Part shown: piece by piece, positions 23,134 to 30,842 of the stretch | Layout of the letters: every line of letters starts with the position of its first letter | How positions within the stretch are numbered: position 1 is the first letter of the stretch | Assembly: GCF_000955805.1 (NCBI RefSeq) | Contig: NZ_JYOA01000013.1 | Location: forward strand, 1-43,227 | Direction: 5' to 3' | Length of the DNA stretch: 43,227 bases | Source: Pseudomonas sp. 21 | GTDB taxonomy: Bacteria > Pseudomonadota > Gammaproteobacteria > Pseudomonadales > Pseudomonadaceae | Position numbers and translations under genes: made by a program | Notes under the pieces: model-generated | The model's input: only the letters and a program-made list of their open reading frames with translations | What the model was told of the DNA's origin: nothing | Databases searched by the model: none

Positions 23134-24063
23134 GTGAAGCTGCTTCATCGACTGCTCGCCGGGATGCTGCTGGTCGTGGCCGGCGCCGCCCAGGCGCAGG
23201 ACCCGGCACAACTGCGCATCGGCTACCAGAAGGCCTCGGTCAGCCTGGTGCTGGCCAAGGAGCATGGCCTGCTGGAAAAGCGCTTCCCGAAGACGCACAT
23301 CCAGTGGATCGAATTCCCCGCCGGCCCGCAGATGCTCGAAGCGCTGAACGTCGGCAGCCTGGACCTGGGCTCCACCGGCGACATCCCGCCGATCTTCGCC
23401 CAGGCCGCCGGCGCCGACCTGCTCTACGTCGGCGTCGAGCCGCCCAAGCCGCAGGCGGAAACCGTGGTGGTGCCCAAGGGCAGTTCGATCCGCAGCGTCG
23501 CAGAACTCAAGGGCAAGCGCGTGGCCTTCCAGAAGGGCTCCAGCTCGCACAACCTGCTGCTGCGCCTGCTGCAGAAGGAAGGCCTGAGCCTCAAGGACAT
23601 CCAGCCGCTGTACCTGACGCCGGCCGATGCCCGCGCCGCCTTCGAGAGCGGCAAGGTGGACGCCTGGGCGATCTGGGACCCGTGGTACTCGGCGTTGCTG
23701 CTGGGCGGCAACGCGCGGCTCCTGGCGGATGGTTCCGAGGTGGGGTTGAGCGGGCCGTTCTACCTGTCCAGCCGGGAGTACGCTGGCGCGAATCCCGCGT
23801 TCATCCGCCAAGTGCTGGACAGCCTCAACCAGGCCGAAGCCCTGACCCGCAGCGACGAAGCCGGCAGCGTGGCGATCATGGCGCGTGTTACCGGCCTCTC
23901 CCCGGAAGTGATCGCGGAAACCTTCAAGCACCGCCCTCCCTCGCCGATCCGCCCGCTGGACGACACCGACATCGCCGCGCAACAGCGCACCGCCGACCTG
24001 TTCCTCGCCGAACGCATCCTGCCCCGCGCCGTCGACATCAGCGCTGCCCGCTGGAAGCCCTGA
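23134..24063 (+). CDS. Sulfonate-type ABC substrate-binding protein (SsuA-like)
   Basis: Periplasmic binding protein of 309 aa. A signal peptide ends near AAQAQ (about residue 22), and the mature protein begins LRIGYQKASVSLVLAKEHG. It shows SsuA/TauA-type features: FPAGPQMLEALNVGSLDLG, STGDIPPIFAQAAGADLLYV and the WAIWDPWYSALL segment. The start is GTG with AAGGA eight bases upstream. No permease or ATPase follows it before the REP region, so it must rely on a transporter encoded elsewhere. It ends the LacI-controlled cluster. Confidence 0.87.
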   Translation: MKLLHRLLAGMLLVVAGAAQAQDPAQLRIGYQKASVSLVLAKEHGLLEKRFPKTHIQWIEFPAGPQMLEALNVGSLDLGSTGDIPPIFAQAAGADLLYVGVEPPKPQAETVVVPKGSSIRSVAELKGKRVAFQKGSSSHNLLLRLLQKEGLSLKDIQPLYLTPADARAAFESGKVDAWAIWDPWYSALLLGGNARLLADGSEVGLSGPFYLSSREYAGANPAFIRQVLDSLNQAEALTRSDEAGSVAIMARVTGLSPEVIAETFKHRPPSPIRPLDDTDIAAQQRTADLFLAERILPRAVDISAARWKP

Positions 24064-24078
24064 CAGCTTCTGCCCTTT

Positions 24079-24157
24079 GCAGGAGCGAGCTTGCTCGCGA
24101 ACGAAGTTCCCGGCGACTCAGCGGCTGGGCCGTTCGCGAGCAAGCTCGCTCCTACAG
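24079..24157. repeat. REP palindrome pair
   Basis: Inverted arms around GGAGCGAGCTTGCTCGCGAA and its complement GTTCGCGAGCAAGCTCGCTC, about 30 bp apart, directly after the binding-protein gene. Confidence 0.85.
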
Positions 24158-24183
24158 GTGCAATTTCGCGAGATCGGCGTGCG

Positions 24184-24268
24184 GTAGGAGCGGACTCTGT
24201 CCGCGATTTCTTCACGGCCTGCCGATGTGCCTGGGGCGTAGCAATCGCGGACAGAGTCCGCTCCCACG
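24184..24268. repeat. REP-like palindrome, second sequence class
   Basis: Arms GGAGCGGACTCTGTCCGCGA and its complement, about 40 bp apart, immediately after the standard REP pair. The shared GTAGGAGCG edge shows relation to the other class, but the palindrome core differs. Confidence 0.8.
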
Positions 24269-24292
24269 CTCATGTGATATTCATGGAAATGG

Positions 24293-24334
24293 TTATCTAA
24301 CCGGTTACTTTATATTTCTTCCGGTTATTAGATA
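24293..24334. promoter_or_regulatory. Imperfect inverted repeat before the amino-acid ABC operon
   Basis: TTATCTAACCGG (24293-24304) and CCGGTTATTAGATAG (24321-24334) face each other around an AT-rich centre with TATATT. CCGGTTA is also directly repeated 20 bp apart. The location about 170 bp upstream of an ABC operon fits a regulator site, possibly CysB-type; the identity is not established. Confidence 0.45.
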
Positions 24335-24500
24335 GACGAATTCATTCCTTCTCCGCTACCCCGGCGCGCTGCCACACTCGGCCTCGCCGGCGGGCGACCC
24401 CCGCCGCTCTACAGCGGGCTTCTCCCACCCTCGAGCGCCCGCTCTCGATCATTCCGGGACCCCGTCACACGAGCGTGGCCCGACAAGGAGCTGGATGTTC

Positions 24501-25307
24501 ATGAAGAAACTCACTGCCGTTACCGCCCTCGCCCTGGCTGTCCTCTCCGGACTGGCCCACGCCGACCGCCTGGACGACATCAAGAAGGCCGGCGTGCTGC
24601 GCGTCGCCGCGTTCGACAGCAACCCGCCGTTCGGCTTCGTCGATGGCAAGAGCAAGCAGATCGAAGGCCTCGACGTGGATTACGCCAAGGCGCTGGCCGA
24701 CAAGCTCGGCGTCAAGCTGCAGGTGCTGCCGACCAACCCCGCCAACCGCATCCCGCTGCTGACCGCCAACAAGGTCGACCTGGTGCTGGCCAACTTCACC
24801 ATCACCCCCGAGCGCGCCGAGCAGGTCGATTTCAGCATTCCCTACTTCTCCTCGGGCCAGCAGTTCATCGTCAGGAAAGGCACCCTGAACAGCCCTGACC
24901 AGCTGAACAAATGGCGCGTCGGCGTCGACAAGGGCACCGTCAACGAAGGCGTGCTGCGGGAGAAATTCCCCGGCGCCAAGGTCATCGCCTACGACGACAC
25001 GCCGTTCGCCTTCACCGCCCTGCGCAATGGCCAGGTCCAGGCCATCACCCAGGACGGCCCCAAGCTGATCGGCCTGCTGGCCAACGTGCCGGACAAGGAC
25101 AAGTACGAAGTCCCGCCCTTCACCATCTCCAACGACCTGATCGGCGTCGGCATTCCCAAGGGCGAGAAGGCCCTGGCCGAGTTCGTCAACCAGAGCCTCA
25201 CCGAGCTGGAAGCCCAGGGCCAGGCGCAGAAGATCTACGACACCTGGTTCGGCCCGGACACCAAGACCCCGCTGGCCCGCCTGTACAAGATCGGCGACAA
25301 GAGCTGA
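24501..25307 (+). CDS. Amino-acid-type ABC substrate-binding protein
   Basis: Periplasmic binding protein of 268 aa, family 3 (polar amino acids). The signal peptide is MKKLTAVTALALAVLSGLAH, with cleavage after AHA. The mature domain shows LRVAAFDSNPPFGFVDGKS, the family core EGLDVDYAKALADKLGV and the ligand-binding LVLANFTITPERAEQVDFS. ATG 24501 is ten bases from AAGGAG; ATG 24495 is a possible alternative but only four bases away. The two permeases follow. With sulfur-related genes just upstream, cystine or a related sulfur amino acid is a plausible ligand, but general polar amino acids cannot be excluded. Confidence 0.87.
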   Translation: MKKLTAVTALALAVLSGLAHADRLDDIKKAGVLRVAAFDSNPPFGFVDGKSKQIEGLDVDYAKALADKLGVKLQVLPTNPANRIPLLTANKVDLVLANFTITPERAEQVDFSIPYFSSGQQFIVRKGTLNSPDQLNKWRVGVDKGTVNEGVLREKFPGAKVIAYDDTPFAFTALRNGQVQAITQDGPKLIGLLANVPDKDKYEVPPFTISNDLIGVGIPKGEKALAEFVNQSLTELEAQGQAQKIYDTWFGPDTKTPLARLYKIGDKS

Positions 25308-25331
25308 TCCGCGCCCCACTCCGCACCATCC

Positions 25332-25355
25332 CACGCCCCGGTTCGCCGGGGCGTG
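25332..25355 (+). terminator. Stem-loop between binding protein and permeases
   Basis: Perfect 10-bp arms CACGCCCCGG and CCGGGGCGTG with a TTCG tetraloop, followed after a short gap by TTTCTT. This is a very stable hairpin that commonly lowers downstream permease expression and protects upstream mRNA. Confidence 0.6.
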
Positions 25356-25384
25356 TCCGTTTCTTCCACTGATGGATTCGTGAC

Positions 25385-26098
25385 ATGTTCGGCGAACTGC
25401 TCGCCCCGACCTACCTGCGCTGGTTGCTCGACGGCTTCCTGCTGACCCTCGGTATCTCCCTGTTCTGCTGCGTTATCGCCACCCTGCTCGGCGCGCCGCT
25501 GGCCATCGCCCGGCAGGCGAAGTCGCGCTGGCTGTCGTGGCCGGCGCGGGCCTATCTCGCGCTGCTGCGCAACACGCCGCTGCTGGTACAGCTGTTCTTC
25601 TGGTACTTCGGCGTGCCCGCCCTGCTCCCGGAGGAGCTGGTGTTCTGGCTCAACTCGCCCCATGAGCTGGGCTGGCTGGCGTGGCCGTCCTTCGAGTTCC
25701 TTGCCGCCGCCTGGGGGCTGACGCTCTACACCACGGCGTTCATCGCCGAGGAATTCCGCGCCGGTATTGCCTCGGTCAGTGCGCCACAACGTGAAGCCGG
25801 CATGGCCTTGGGCCTTCGCCCGCTGCAGGTGTGGCGCTGGGTGATCCTGCCGCAGGCGCTGCGCACTGCGCTGCCTCCGCTGATGGGGCAATACATGAAT
25901 GCGCTGAAGAATTCCTCGCTGGCCATGGCCATCGGCCTCGCGGAGCTGTCCTACGCCTCACGCCAGGTGGAGACGCAGACCTTCAAGACCTTCCAGGCGT
26001 TCGGCATCGCCACCCTGCTGTACATCGGCGCCATCGCGCTGATCGAGGCGCTGGGCCAGGCGATCCAGCAGACCCGCCGCTATCGCCAGGGGGCCTGA
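25385..26098 (+). CDS. Amino-acid ABC transporter permease 1
   Basis: Inner-membrane permease of 237 aa of the HisM/GltJ type. Five hydrophobic segments are visible. ARAYLALLRNTPLLVQLFFW and TLYTTAFIAEEFRAGIASV are the standard family blocks, and the EAA loop is AGMALGLRPLQVWRWVILPQ. It is followed with a two-base gap by the second permease. It forms a heterodimer with the next protein in the expected model. Confidence 0.9.
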   Translation: MFGELLAPTYLRWLLDGFLLTLGISLFCCVIATLLGAPLAIARQAKSRWLSWPARAYLALLRNTPLLVQLFFWYFGVPALLPEELVFWLNSPHELGWLAWPSFEFLAAAWGLTLYTTAFIAEEFRAGIASVSAPQREAGMALGLRPLQVWRWVILPQALRTALPPLMGQYMNALKNSSLAMAIGLAELSYASRQVETQTFKTFQAFGIATLLYIGAIALIEALGQAIQQTRRYRQGA

Positions 26099-26099
26099 C

Positions 26100-26792
26100 A
26101 TGGATGTCTCGGTGATCTCGGACAACCTGTCCTATTTCCTCATCGGCGCCTACCCGGACGGCCCGCTGGGCGGCGCGGCGCTCACGGTGATCCTCGCGCT
26201 GGCCTCCGGCCTTGCCTCGGCGGTGATCGGCCTGGCACTGGGCATCGCGTTGTCGGTACTGGGCGGGAAGCCGCGCCTGCTGCTGGTGGCGTTCCTCGGT
26301 TTCTTCCGCGCCATCCCGGTGCTGATGCTGATCTTCTGGGTCTACTTCCTGCTGCCCATCGTCCTGCACATCGACGTGCCGGCACTGGGCACGGTGGTCT
26401 GCGCGCTGTCGCTGATCGGCGGGGCCTATCTGGCGCACTCGGTGCACGCGGGTATCGAAAGCCTGCCCAAGGGCCAGTGGGACGCCGCCCGCGCGCTGGG
26501 CCTGCGCCCATGGCAGGTACTCACCCTGGTGATCCTGCCGCAGGCGCTGCCGATCATGCTGCCATCGTTCCTCAACCAGTGGGTCTCGCTGATCAAGGAC
26601 ACCTCGCTGGCCTACGTGATCGGCGTGGGCGAGCTGTCCTTCGTCGCCACCCAGGTGAGCAACCGGGTGATGGTGCACCCCACGGAAGTCTTCCTGTTCG
26701 TCGCCCTGCTCTACTTCCTGCTGTGCTCGGCGCTGGACCTGGCGGCAGCGTTGCTGGCGAGGTTGCGGCCGGCTTATCGCAAGCCCGTGTGA
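26100..26792 (+). CDS. Amino-acid ABC transporter permease 2
   Basis: Inner-membrane permease of 230 aa, partner of the preceding gene. It has the FFRAIPVLMLIFWVYFLLP block, GGAYLAHSVHAGIESLPKGQ and the EAA loop in DAARALGLRPWQVLTLVILP. The operon stops here: no ATP-binding protein gene follows; the next gene is convergent on the other strand. The importer must borrow an ATPase encoded elsewhere. Confidence 0.9.
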   Translation: MDVSVISDNLSYFLIGAYPDGPLGGAALTVILALASGLASAVIGLALGIALSVLGGKPRLLLVAFLGFFRAIPVLMLIFWVYFLLPIVLHIDVPALGTVVCALSLIGGAYLAHSVHAGIESLPKGQWDAARALGLRPWQVLTLVILPQALPIMLPSFLNQWVSLIKDTSLAYVIGVGELSFVATQVSNRVMVHPTEVFLFVALLYFLLCSALDLAAALLARLRPAYRKPV

Positions 26793-26795
26793 GCG

Positions 26796-27545
26796 TCAGT
26801 ATTCATCGTGCCGGCGCCACCACATGCCCTGCTCGTTGCGCCCCCGTGGCGCGCGGTCGAGCCACTGGAACAGGCCCCAGAGCGCATCCAGGCCGCGGGC
26901 GTAGGTGGAGTAGCAGTGATAGATGCGCTCGCCTTCGCGAACGAAGCTGCTCATGCCGGGCAGATCACGGGTAAAAGTCGCCACATCGGTGCCACAGCAC
27001 GCGGCGGTTTCCACGACGGGGGCCGGTGCCGGGCCCTTGGCCGGGCCTTCGCGGCGGAAGTTGTAGTCGACTTCCCCGCCGCGCTGCTGCGCCTCGGTGA
27101 AGGACACATTGAAGTCGTAGTTGAAGCCGTTGCCGTGGGATGACGCCCAGGGGAAGCGCCAGCCCATGCGTCGGCGGTACGCCAGCAGCTTCTCCAGCGG
27201 CGCGCGGGAGACCGCCAGCAAGCTCACGTCGTGGTTCGCCAGATGAGTGGCATAGCCATCGAAACCATCGGCGATGTTCGAGCAGGACGGGCAGCCAGCG
27301 CGGTAGTCCGGGCCGAACATGAAGTGGTAGACCAGCAGCTGCGAACGGCCGGCGAACATGTCCGCGAGACTCGCCGGGCCCTGCTCGGTGTCGAAGCGGT
27401 AGTCCTTGTCGACCAATACCCAAGGCAGCGCCTGGCGCTTGCGGGCCAACTCGTCGCTGCGCCGGGTCAGCGCCTTTTCCTCGGCCAGCAGCTCCAGGCG
27501 TGCGGCCAGCCATTCTTCGCGGGTACCGATGGAATGGGCAGTCAT
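26796..27545 (-). CDS. DUF899 family thioredoxin-like protein
   Basis: Protein of 249 aa of the DUF899 family, which has a thioredoxin-like fold and unknown biochemical activity. Typical blocks are WVLVDKDYRFDTEQGPASLA, VYHFMFGPDYRAGCPSCSNI with a CPSC motif (C85, C88), and HNVSFTEAQ-like NYDFNVSF. A GGAGGAG site stands before the ATG. The stop lies three bases from the convergent permease stop, so the two genes end face to face with almost no space. It is divergent, by 95 bp, from a TPR/winged-helix regulator that may control it. Confidence 0.85.
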   Translation of the reverse strand: MTAHSIGTREEWLAARLELLAEEKALTRRSDELARKRQALPWVLVDKDYRFDTEQGPASLADMFAGRSQLLVYHFMFGPDYRAGCPSCSNIADGFDGYATHLANHDVSLLAVSRAPLEKLLAYRRRMGWRFPWASSHGNGFNYDFNVSFTEAQQRGGEVDYNFRREGPAKGPAPAPVVETAACCGTDVATFTRDLPGMSSFVREGERIYHCYSTYARGLDALWGLFQWLDRAPRGRNEQGMWWRRHDEY

Positions 27546-27640
27546 GGCAGTTCTCCTCCGCCAGCGGCGGTTCGGTGGGCATGGCTTAGACTAGGCAGCG
27601 GGCCGACGTCGACGGGAGTGACAAAGGTGGCGGGATTTCC

Positions 27641-28846
27641 ATGGATTCGCTGATCACCGCGGCTGCCCGCGCGCTGGCAGCGGGCGATCCGCTGGGCGCA
27701 TTGAACCGCGTGGCACTGCGCGAAGACCCGCCGGCGCTCGCCCTGCGCGGCATTGCCATGGCGCAACTGAACGACTATCCCCGCGCCCGAGCCCTGCTCC
27801 GCCGCGCCGTCCGCGCGTTTGGCGCCCATGAGCCGATGGAGCGAGCGCGCTGCCGGGTTGCCGAGGCGGAGGTGGCGCTGGCCAGCCGCGAACTGAATTG
27901 GCCGGCCGAGCCGATGGAAAACGCCGCGAAGACCCTGGAAGCTCACGGCGACACGGGAAACGCCGCCCAGGCGCGTTATGTGCTGATTCGCCGAGCGCTG
28001 CTGGTCGGCCATCTTGACGAGGCGGACGGTCGGCTGGCAGCGCTCGATCCCAGCTCCATCCCGGCGCCGCTGCGTGCCGTGCACTGGCTCATCGTCTCGG
28101 GCCTTGCCGTGCGCCGGGCACGGGCCGCCGAGGCGCGAACGGCGCTGCGGGCCGCGGCTCAGGCCGCCAGGGAGGCCGGCATTCCGGCCCTGTGCGCCGA
28201 AGTCGAACAGGCCGTGCAACTGCTGGATGCACCGGCCGCACGGCTGATCTCGCCGCAAGCGGCACGCCTGCTGTCGCTGGCGGAAGTGGAAGGCCTGCTT
28301 GGCTCCGACGCCCTGGTGGTGGACGCCTGTCGCAGCCGCTTCGGCTCGGTGGCGCTGGGCAGCCGGCCGGTGCTCTTTGCCCTGGCCCGCGCGATGGCCG
28401 AAGCCTGGCCCGGCGATGTATCGCGCGCAGACCTGATCGCCCGGGTGTTCCGCACCCGCCACCCGGACGAAACCCACCGGGCGCGCCTGCGGGTGGAAAT
28501 GGGCCGCTTGCGCCGCTTGCTGCAGCCACTGGCGCGAATCGGGGCGACGCCACGCGGGTACGCGCTGTATCCCGAAATGGCCACCAGCCTGGTTGTCCTG
28601 GCGCCGCCGCTGGAGGACTCCCACGCCGACGTACTGGCCTTGCTGAGCGATGGCGAAGCCTGGTCCAGTTCGGCCCTGGCCATGGCGCTGGGCAGCAGCC
28701 AGCGCAGCGTACAGCGCGCGCTCGAAACACTGGCCAGAGCCGAACGGGTACAGGCGCTGGGCCAGGGCCGGGCACGGCGCTGGACGTTGCCGCCAGCCCC
28801 CGGATTCGCGACGACCTTGTTACTCCCCGCGCCCTTCGGCGCCTGA
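27641..28846 (+). CDS. TPR-containing winged-helix transcriptional regulator
   Basis: Protein of 401 aa. The N-terminal 200 residues are alanine-rich helices resembling TPR repeats (LALRGIAMAQLNDYPRARAL). A middle DNA-binding-like domain follows (DLIARVFRTRHPDETHRARL, near residue 267), and a C-terminal helix-turn-helix (SSSALAMALGSSQRSVQRAL, near residue 346) completes it. It is divergent from the DUF899 gene and 41 bp ahead of a beta-propeller protein, so it likely regulates one or both. The family is not one I recognise by name. Confidence 0.75.
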   Translation: MDSLITAAARALAAGDPLGALNRVALREDPPALALRGIAMAQLNDYPRARALLRRAVRAFGAHEPMERARCRVAEAEVALASRELNWPAEPMENAAKTLEAHGDTGNAAQARYVLIRRALLVGHLDEADGRLAALDPSSIPAPLRAVHWLIVSGLAVRRARAAEARTALRAAAQAAREAGIPALCAEVEQAVQLLDAPAARLISPQAARLLSLAEVEGLLGSDALVVDACRSRFGSVALGSRPVLFALARAMAEAWPGDVSRADLIARVFRTRHPDETHRARLRVEMGRLRRLLQPLARIGATPRGYALYPEMATSLVVLAPPLEDSHADVLALLSDGEAWSSSALAMALGSSQRSVQRALETLARAERVQALGQGRARRWTLPPAPGFATTLLLPAPFGA

Positions 28847-28887
28847 ATAGGCTCAAGCCTCCCACCCACAACGTGCAGGGCCAAACC

Positions 28888-29535
28888 ATGACTCGCTACA
28901 AGCAAGCTCCCGCAGAAGTGCTCCAGGAATACGGCCCATACCCCGGCGTCGAGACCGTCGCTGGCGTGACCTGGGACGGCGAGCGCGTCTGGATCGCCAC
29001 CGGTGACCATCTGCAGCGGCTGGACCCCGCCAGCGGCCAGCTGGAAGCGTCGATCGCAGTTCCGGCCCACGCCGGTACGGCCTTTGACGGCAAGTTCCTC
29101 TACCAGATCGGCGAAAGCATCATCCAGAAGATCGACCCGGCCAGCGGCAAGGTCCTGGCCAGCATTCCCGCGCCGGGCAACGGCGGCGATTCCGGCATGG
29201 CCTGGGCGGAAGGCTCGCTCTGGGTTGGTGAGTACCGCGCCAGGAAGATTCACCAGATCAACCCGGAAACCGGTGAAGTCCTGCGTACGATTGATTCAAA
29301 TCGTTTCGTCACCGGCGTGACCTGGGTCGAAGGACAACTCTGGCATGGCACCTGGGAGCCGGAGTCGACCTACAGCGAGCTACGCCGCATCGACCCGCAG
29401 TCCGGCGAGGTGCTGGAGCAACTGGACATGCCCGAGGGCGTGCACGTTTCCGGCCTGGAAGCCGACGGCGCCGAGCGTTTCTACTGTGGCGGCGGCAACA
29501 GCGGCAAGGTCCGCGCGGTGCGTCGGCCGCGCTGA
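28888..29535 (+). CDS. Small beta-propeller (glutamine-cyclotransferase-like/YncE-like) protein
   Basis: Protein of 215 aa made of repeated blade-like segments: LQRLDPASGQLEASIAVP, IQKIDPASGKVLASIPAP, IHQINPETGEVLRTIDS and LRRIDPQSGEVLEQLDMP, each about 45 to 60 residues apart. This is a beta-propeller fold seen in glutamine cyclotransferase-like and YncE-like proteins. No signal peptide is evident, so it appears cytoplasmic. It lies 41 bp after the regulator and probably shares its transcript. Ligand or catalytic residues cannot be assigned from sequence alone. Confidence 0.75.
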   Translation: MTRYKQAPAEVLQEYGPYPGVETVAGVTWDGERVWIATGDHLQRLDPASGQLEASIAVPAHAGTAFDGKFLYQIGESIIQKIDPASGKVLASIPAPGNGGDSGMAWAEGSLWVGEYRARKIHQINPETGEVLRTIDSNRFVTGVTWVEGQLWHGTWEPESTYSELRRIDPQSGEVLEQLDMPEGVHVSGLEADGAERFYCGGGNSGKVRAVRRPR

Positions 29536-29600
29536 GGACGGCAATCTGGGCTAGTGTTGGCAGCTCACTGGATTTGGCCGCACGGGCCCGGAGACCGAGC

Positions 29601-30050
29601 ATGGATTGGCTGGAACACCGCATTCCCCCGCCCCTGGTGGCGATCATCAGCGGCCTGCTGATGTGGCTGGCGGTACGCCCGATTGCGCCCCTGGGCGGCC
29701 GCCTGTGGCTGGCCCTGCTGGTGGTGCTGGCCGGGGCGGCGGTATGCCTGGCGGGCGTGGCGTCGTTCCGCCGTGCACGCACCACGGTCAATCCGCTGAA
29801 ACCGGAGAGCGCCTCGTCCCTGGTGGTCGCCGGCATCTACCGGCACACCCGCAACCCCATGTACCTGGGCTTCGCCATCATCCTGCTGGGCTGGTGCGTG
29901 TTCCTCGGGTCCGCACTGGCGGTGCTCGGTGTCGCCGCCTTCGTGCTGTACATCGGCCGATTCCAGATCCGCCCCGAGGAAAGAGCCTTGCGCGAGCTGT
30001 TCGGTGCGGAGTTCGAGGCCTTCTGCGGCCGGGTGCGACGCTGGGTCTGA
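29601..30050 (+). CDS. Isoprenylcysteine carboxyl methyltransferase-family membrane protein
   Basis: Integral membrane protein of 149 aa with about four spans. The AdoMet-binding signature of the ICMT/PEMT group is present: GIYRHTRNPMYLGFAIILLG, followed by the C-terminal RPEERALRELFGAEFEAFCG. Bacterial members are generally of unknown substrate. The ATG at 29601 has GGAG upstream; an earlier in-frame start at 29574 is less well placed. It lies 65 bp after the beta-propeller gene on the same strand. Confidence 0.85.
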   Translation: MDWLEHRIPPPLVAIISGLLMWLAVRPIAPLGGRLWLALLVVLAGAAVCLAGVASFRRARTTVNPLKPESASSLVVAGIYRHTRNPMYLGFAIILLGWCVFLGSALAVLGVAAFVLYIGRFQIRPEERALRELFGAEFEAFCGRVRRWV

Positions 30051-30102
30051 AGGCCTCGCGGCAGATTGCCATTGCCTTCTGACCGGGAGAGATGAGATAT
30101 TT

Positions 30103-30121
30103 GCAAATGCTAAACATTCGC
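30103..30121. promoter_or_regulatory. Fur-box candidate upstream of pfeR
   Basis: GCAAATGCTAAACATTCGC matches 13 of 19 positions of the classical Fur box and lies 29 bp before the pfeR start, as expected for an iron-repressed regulator gene. Confidence 0.55.
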
Positions 30122-30149
30122 ATCAAAGAAACTCTCATCAAGGTTTATC

Positions 30150-30842
30150 GTGTCCCCTTCGCTTCTACTGGTGGAGGACGATTCCCGTCTTCGCCTGGAC
30201 CTCGAACGCCATTTCTGTCAGCGCGGCTTTTCTGTCACCACCTGCGCCAACGGTAACCAGGGCCTCGTAGCCGTTCACCAGAGCGACTTCGACCTGGTGC
30301 TGCTGGACATCATGCTGCCCGGCGTCGATGGCCTTTTCCTGCTCGACACCCTGCGCAGCCATCGCGCTACGCCGGTCATGCTGATGTCCGCCCTTGGCGC
30401 GGAGCAGGACCGCATCACCGGCTTCACCCGTGGCGCCGACGACTACCTGCCCAAGCCCTTCAGCCTGGCGGAGCTGGACGCGCGCATCGATGCGCTGCTG
30501 CGCCGGGCCAACCTGGATCGTGCCCGCGAGGTGCCTCGCCCGCAGGGTTCGCTGGAGTTCGACGATGAACTGCAGGACGTGTCCCGCAACGGTGAGCACG
30601 CAGGGCTGACGCATTCCGAGTATCGCCTGCTGGCCACGCTGAACGCCCACGCCGGCGAGGCGCTGAGCAAGAGTTTCCTCTACCAGAGCGTGCTGCACCG
30701 CGCGTACACGCGCCTCGACCGCGGGCTGGACGTGCACGTCTGCAACCTGCGCCGCAAGCTGGCCGCCATCGGCGCGCAGCAGGTGCAGATCCAGGCGGTG
30801 CGCGGCCAGGGCTACATCCTGGTGGACGCGGAACGCCACTGA
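30150..30842 (+). CDS. pfeR: Response regulator of the enterobactin system (PfeR-like)
   Basis: OmpR-family regulator of 230 aa. The receiver has D10-D11, phospho-acceptor D53 (LVLLDIMLPG) and K102 (DDYLPKPFS). The C-terminal winged helix includes LDRGLDVHVCNLRRKL and IQAVRGQGYIL. The start is GTG. It forms an operon with the kinase (one-base overlap) and precedes the FepA-type receptor, the same order as pfeR-pfeS-pfeA in P. aeruginosa. PfeR activates pfeA when enterobactin is present. The closely related PirR/PirS pair is an alternative name, but the downstream esterase favours Pfe. Confidence 0.85.
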   Translation: MSPSLLLVEDDSRLRLDLERHFCQRGFSVTTCANGNQGLVAVHQSDFDLVLLDIMLPGVDGLFLLDTLRSHRATPVMLMSALGAEQDRITGFTRGADDYLPKPFSLAELDARIDALLRRANLDRAREVPRPQGSLEFDDELQDVSRNGEHAGLTHSEYRLLATLNAHAGEALSKSFLYQSVLHRAYTRLDRGLDVHVCNLRRKLAAIGAQQVQIQAVRGQGYILVDAERH

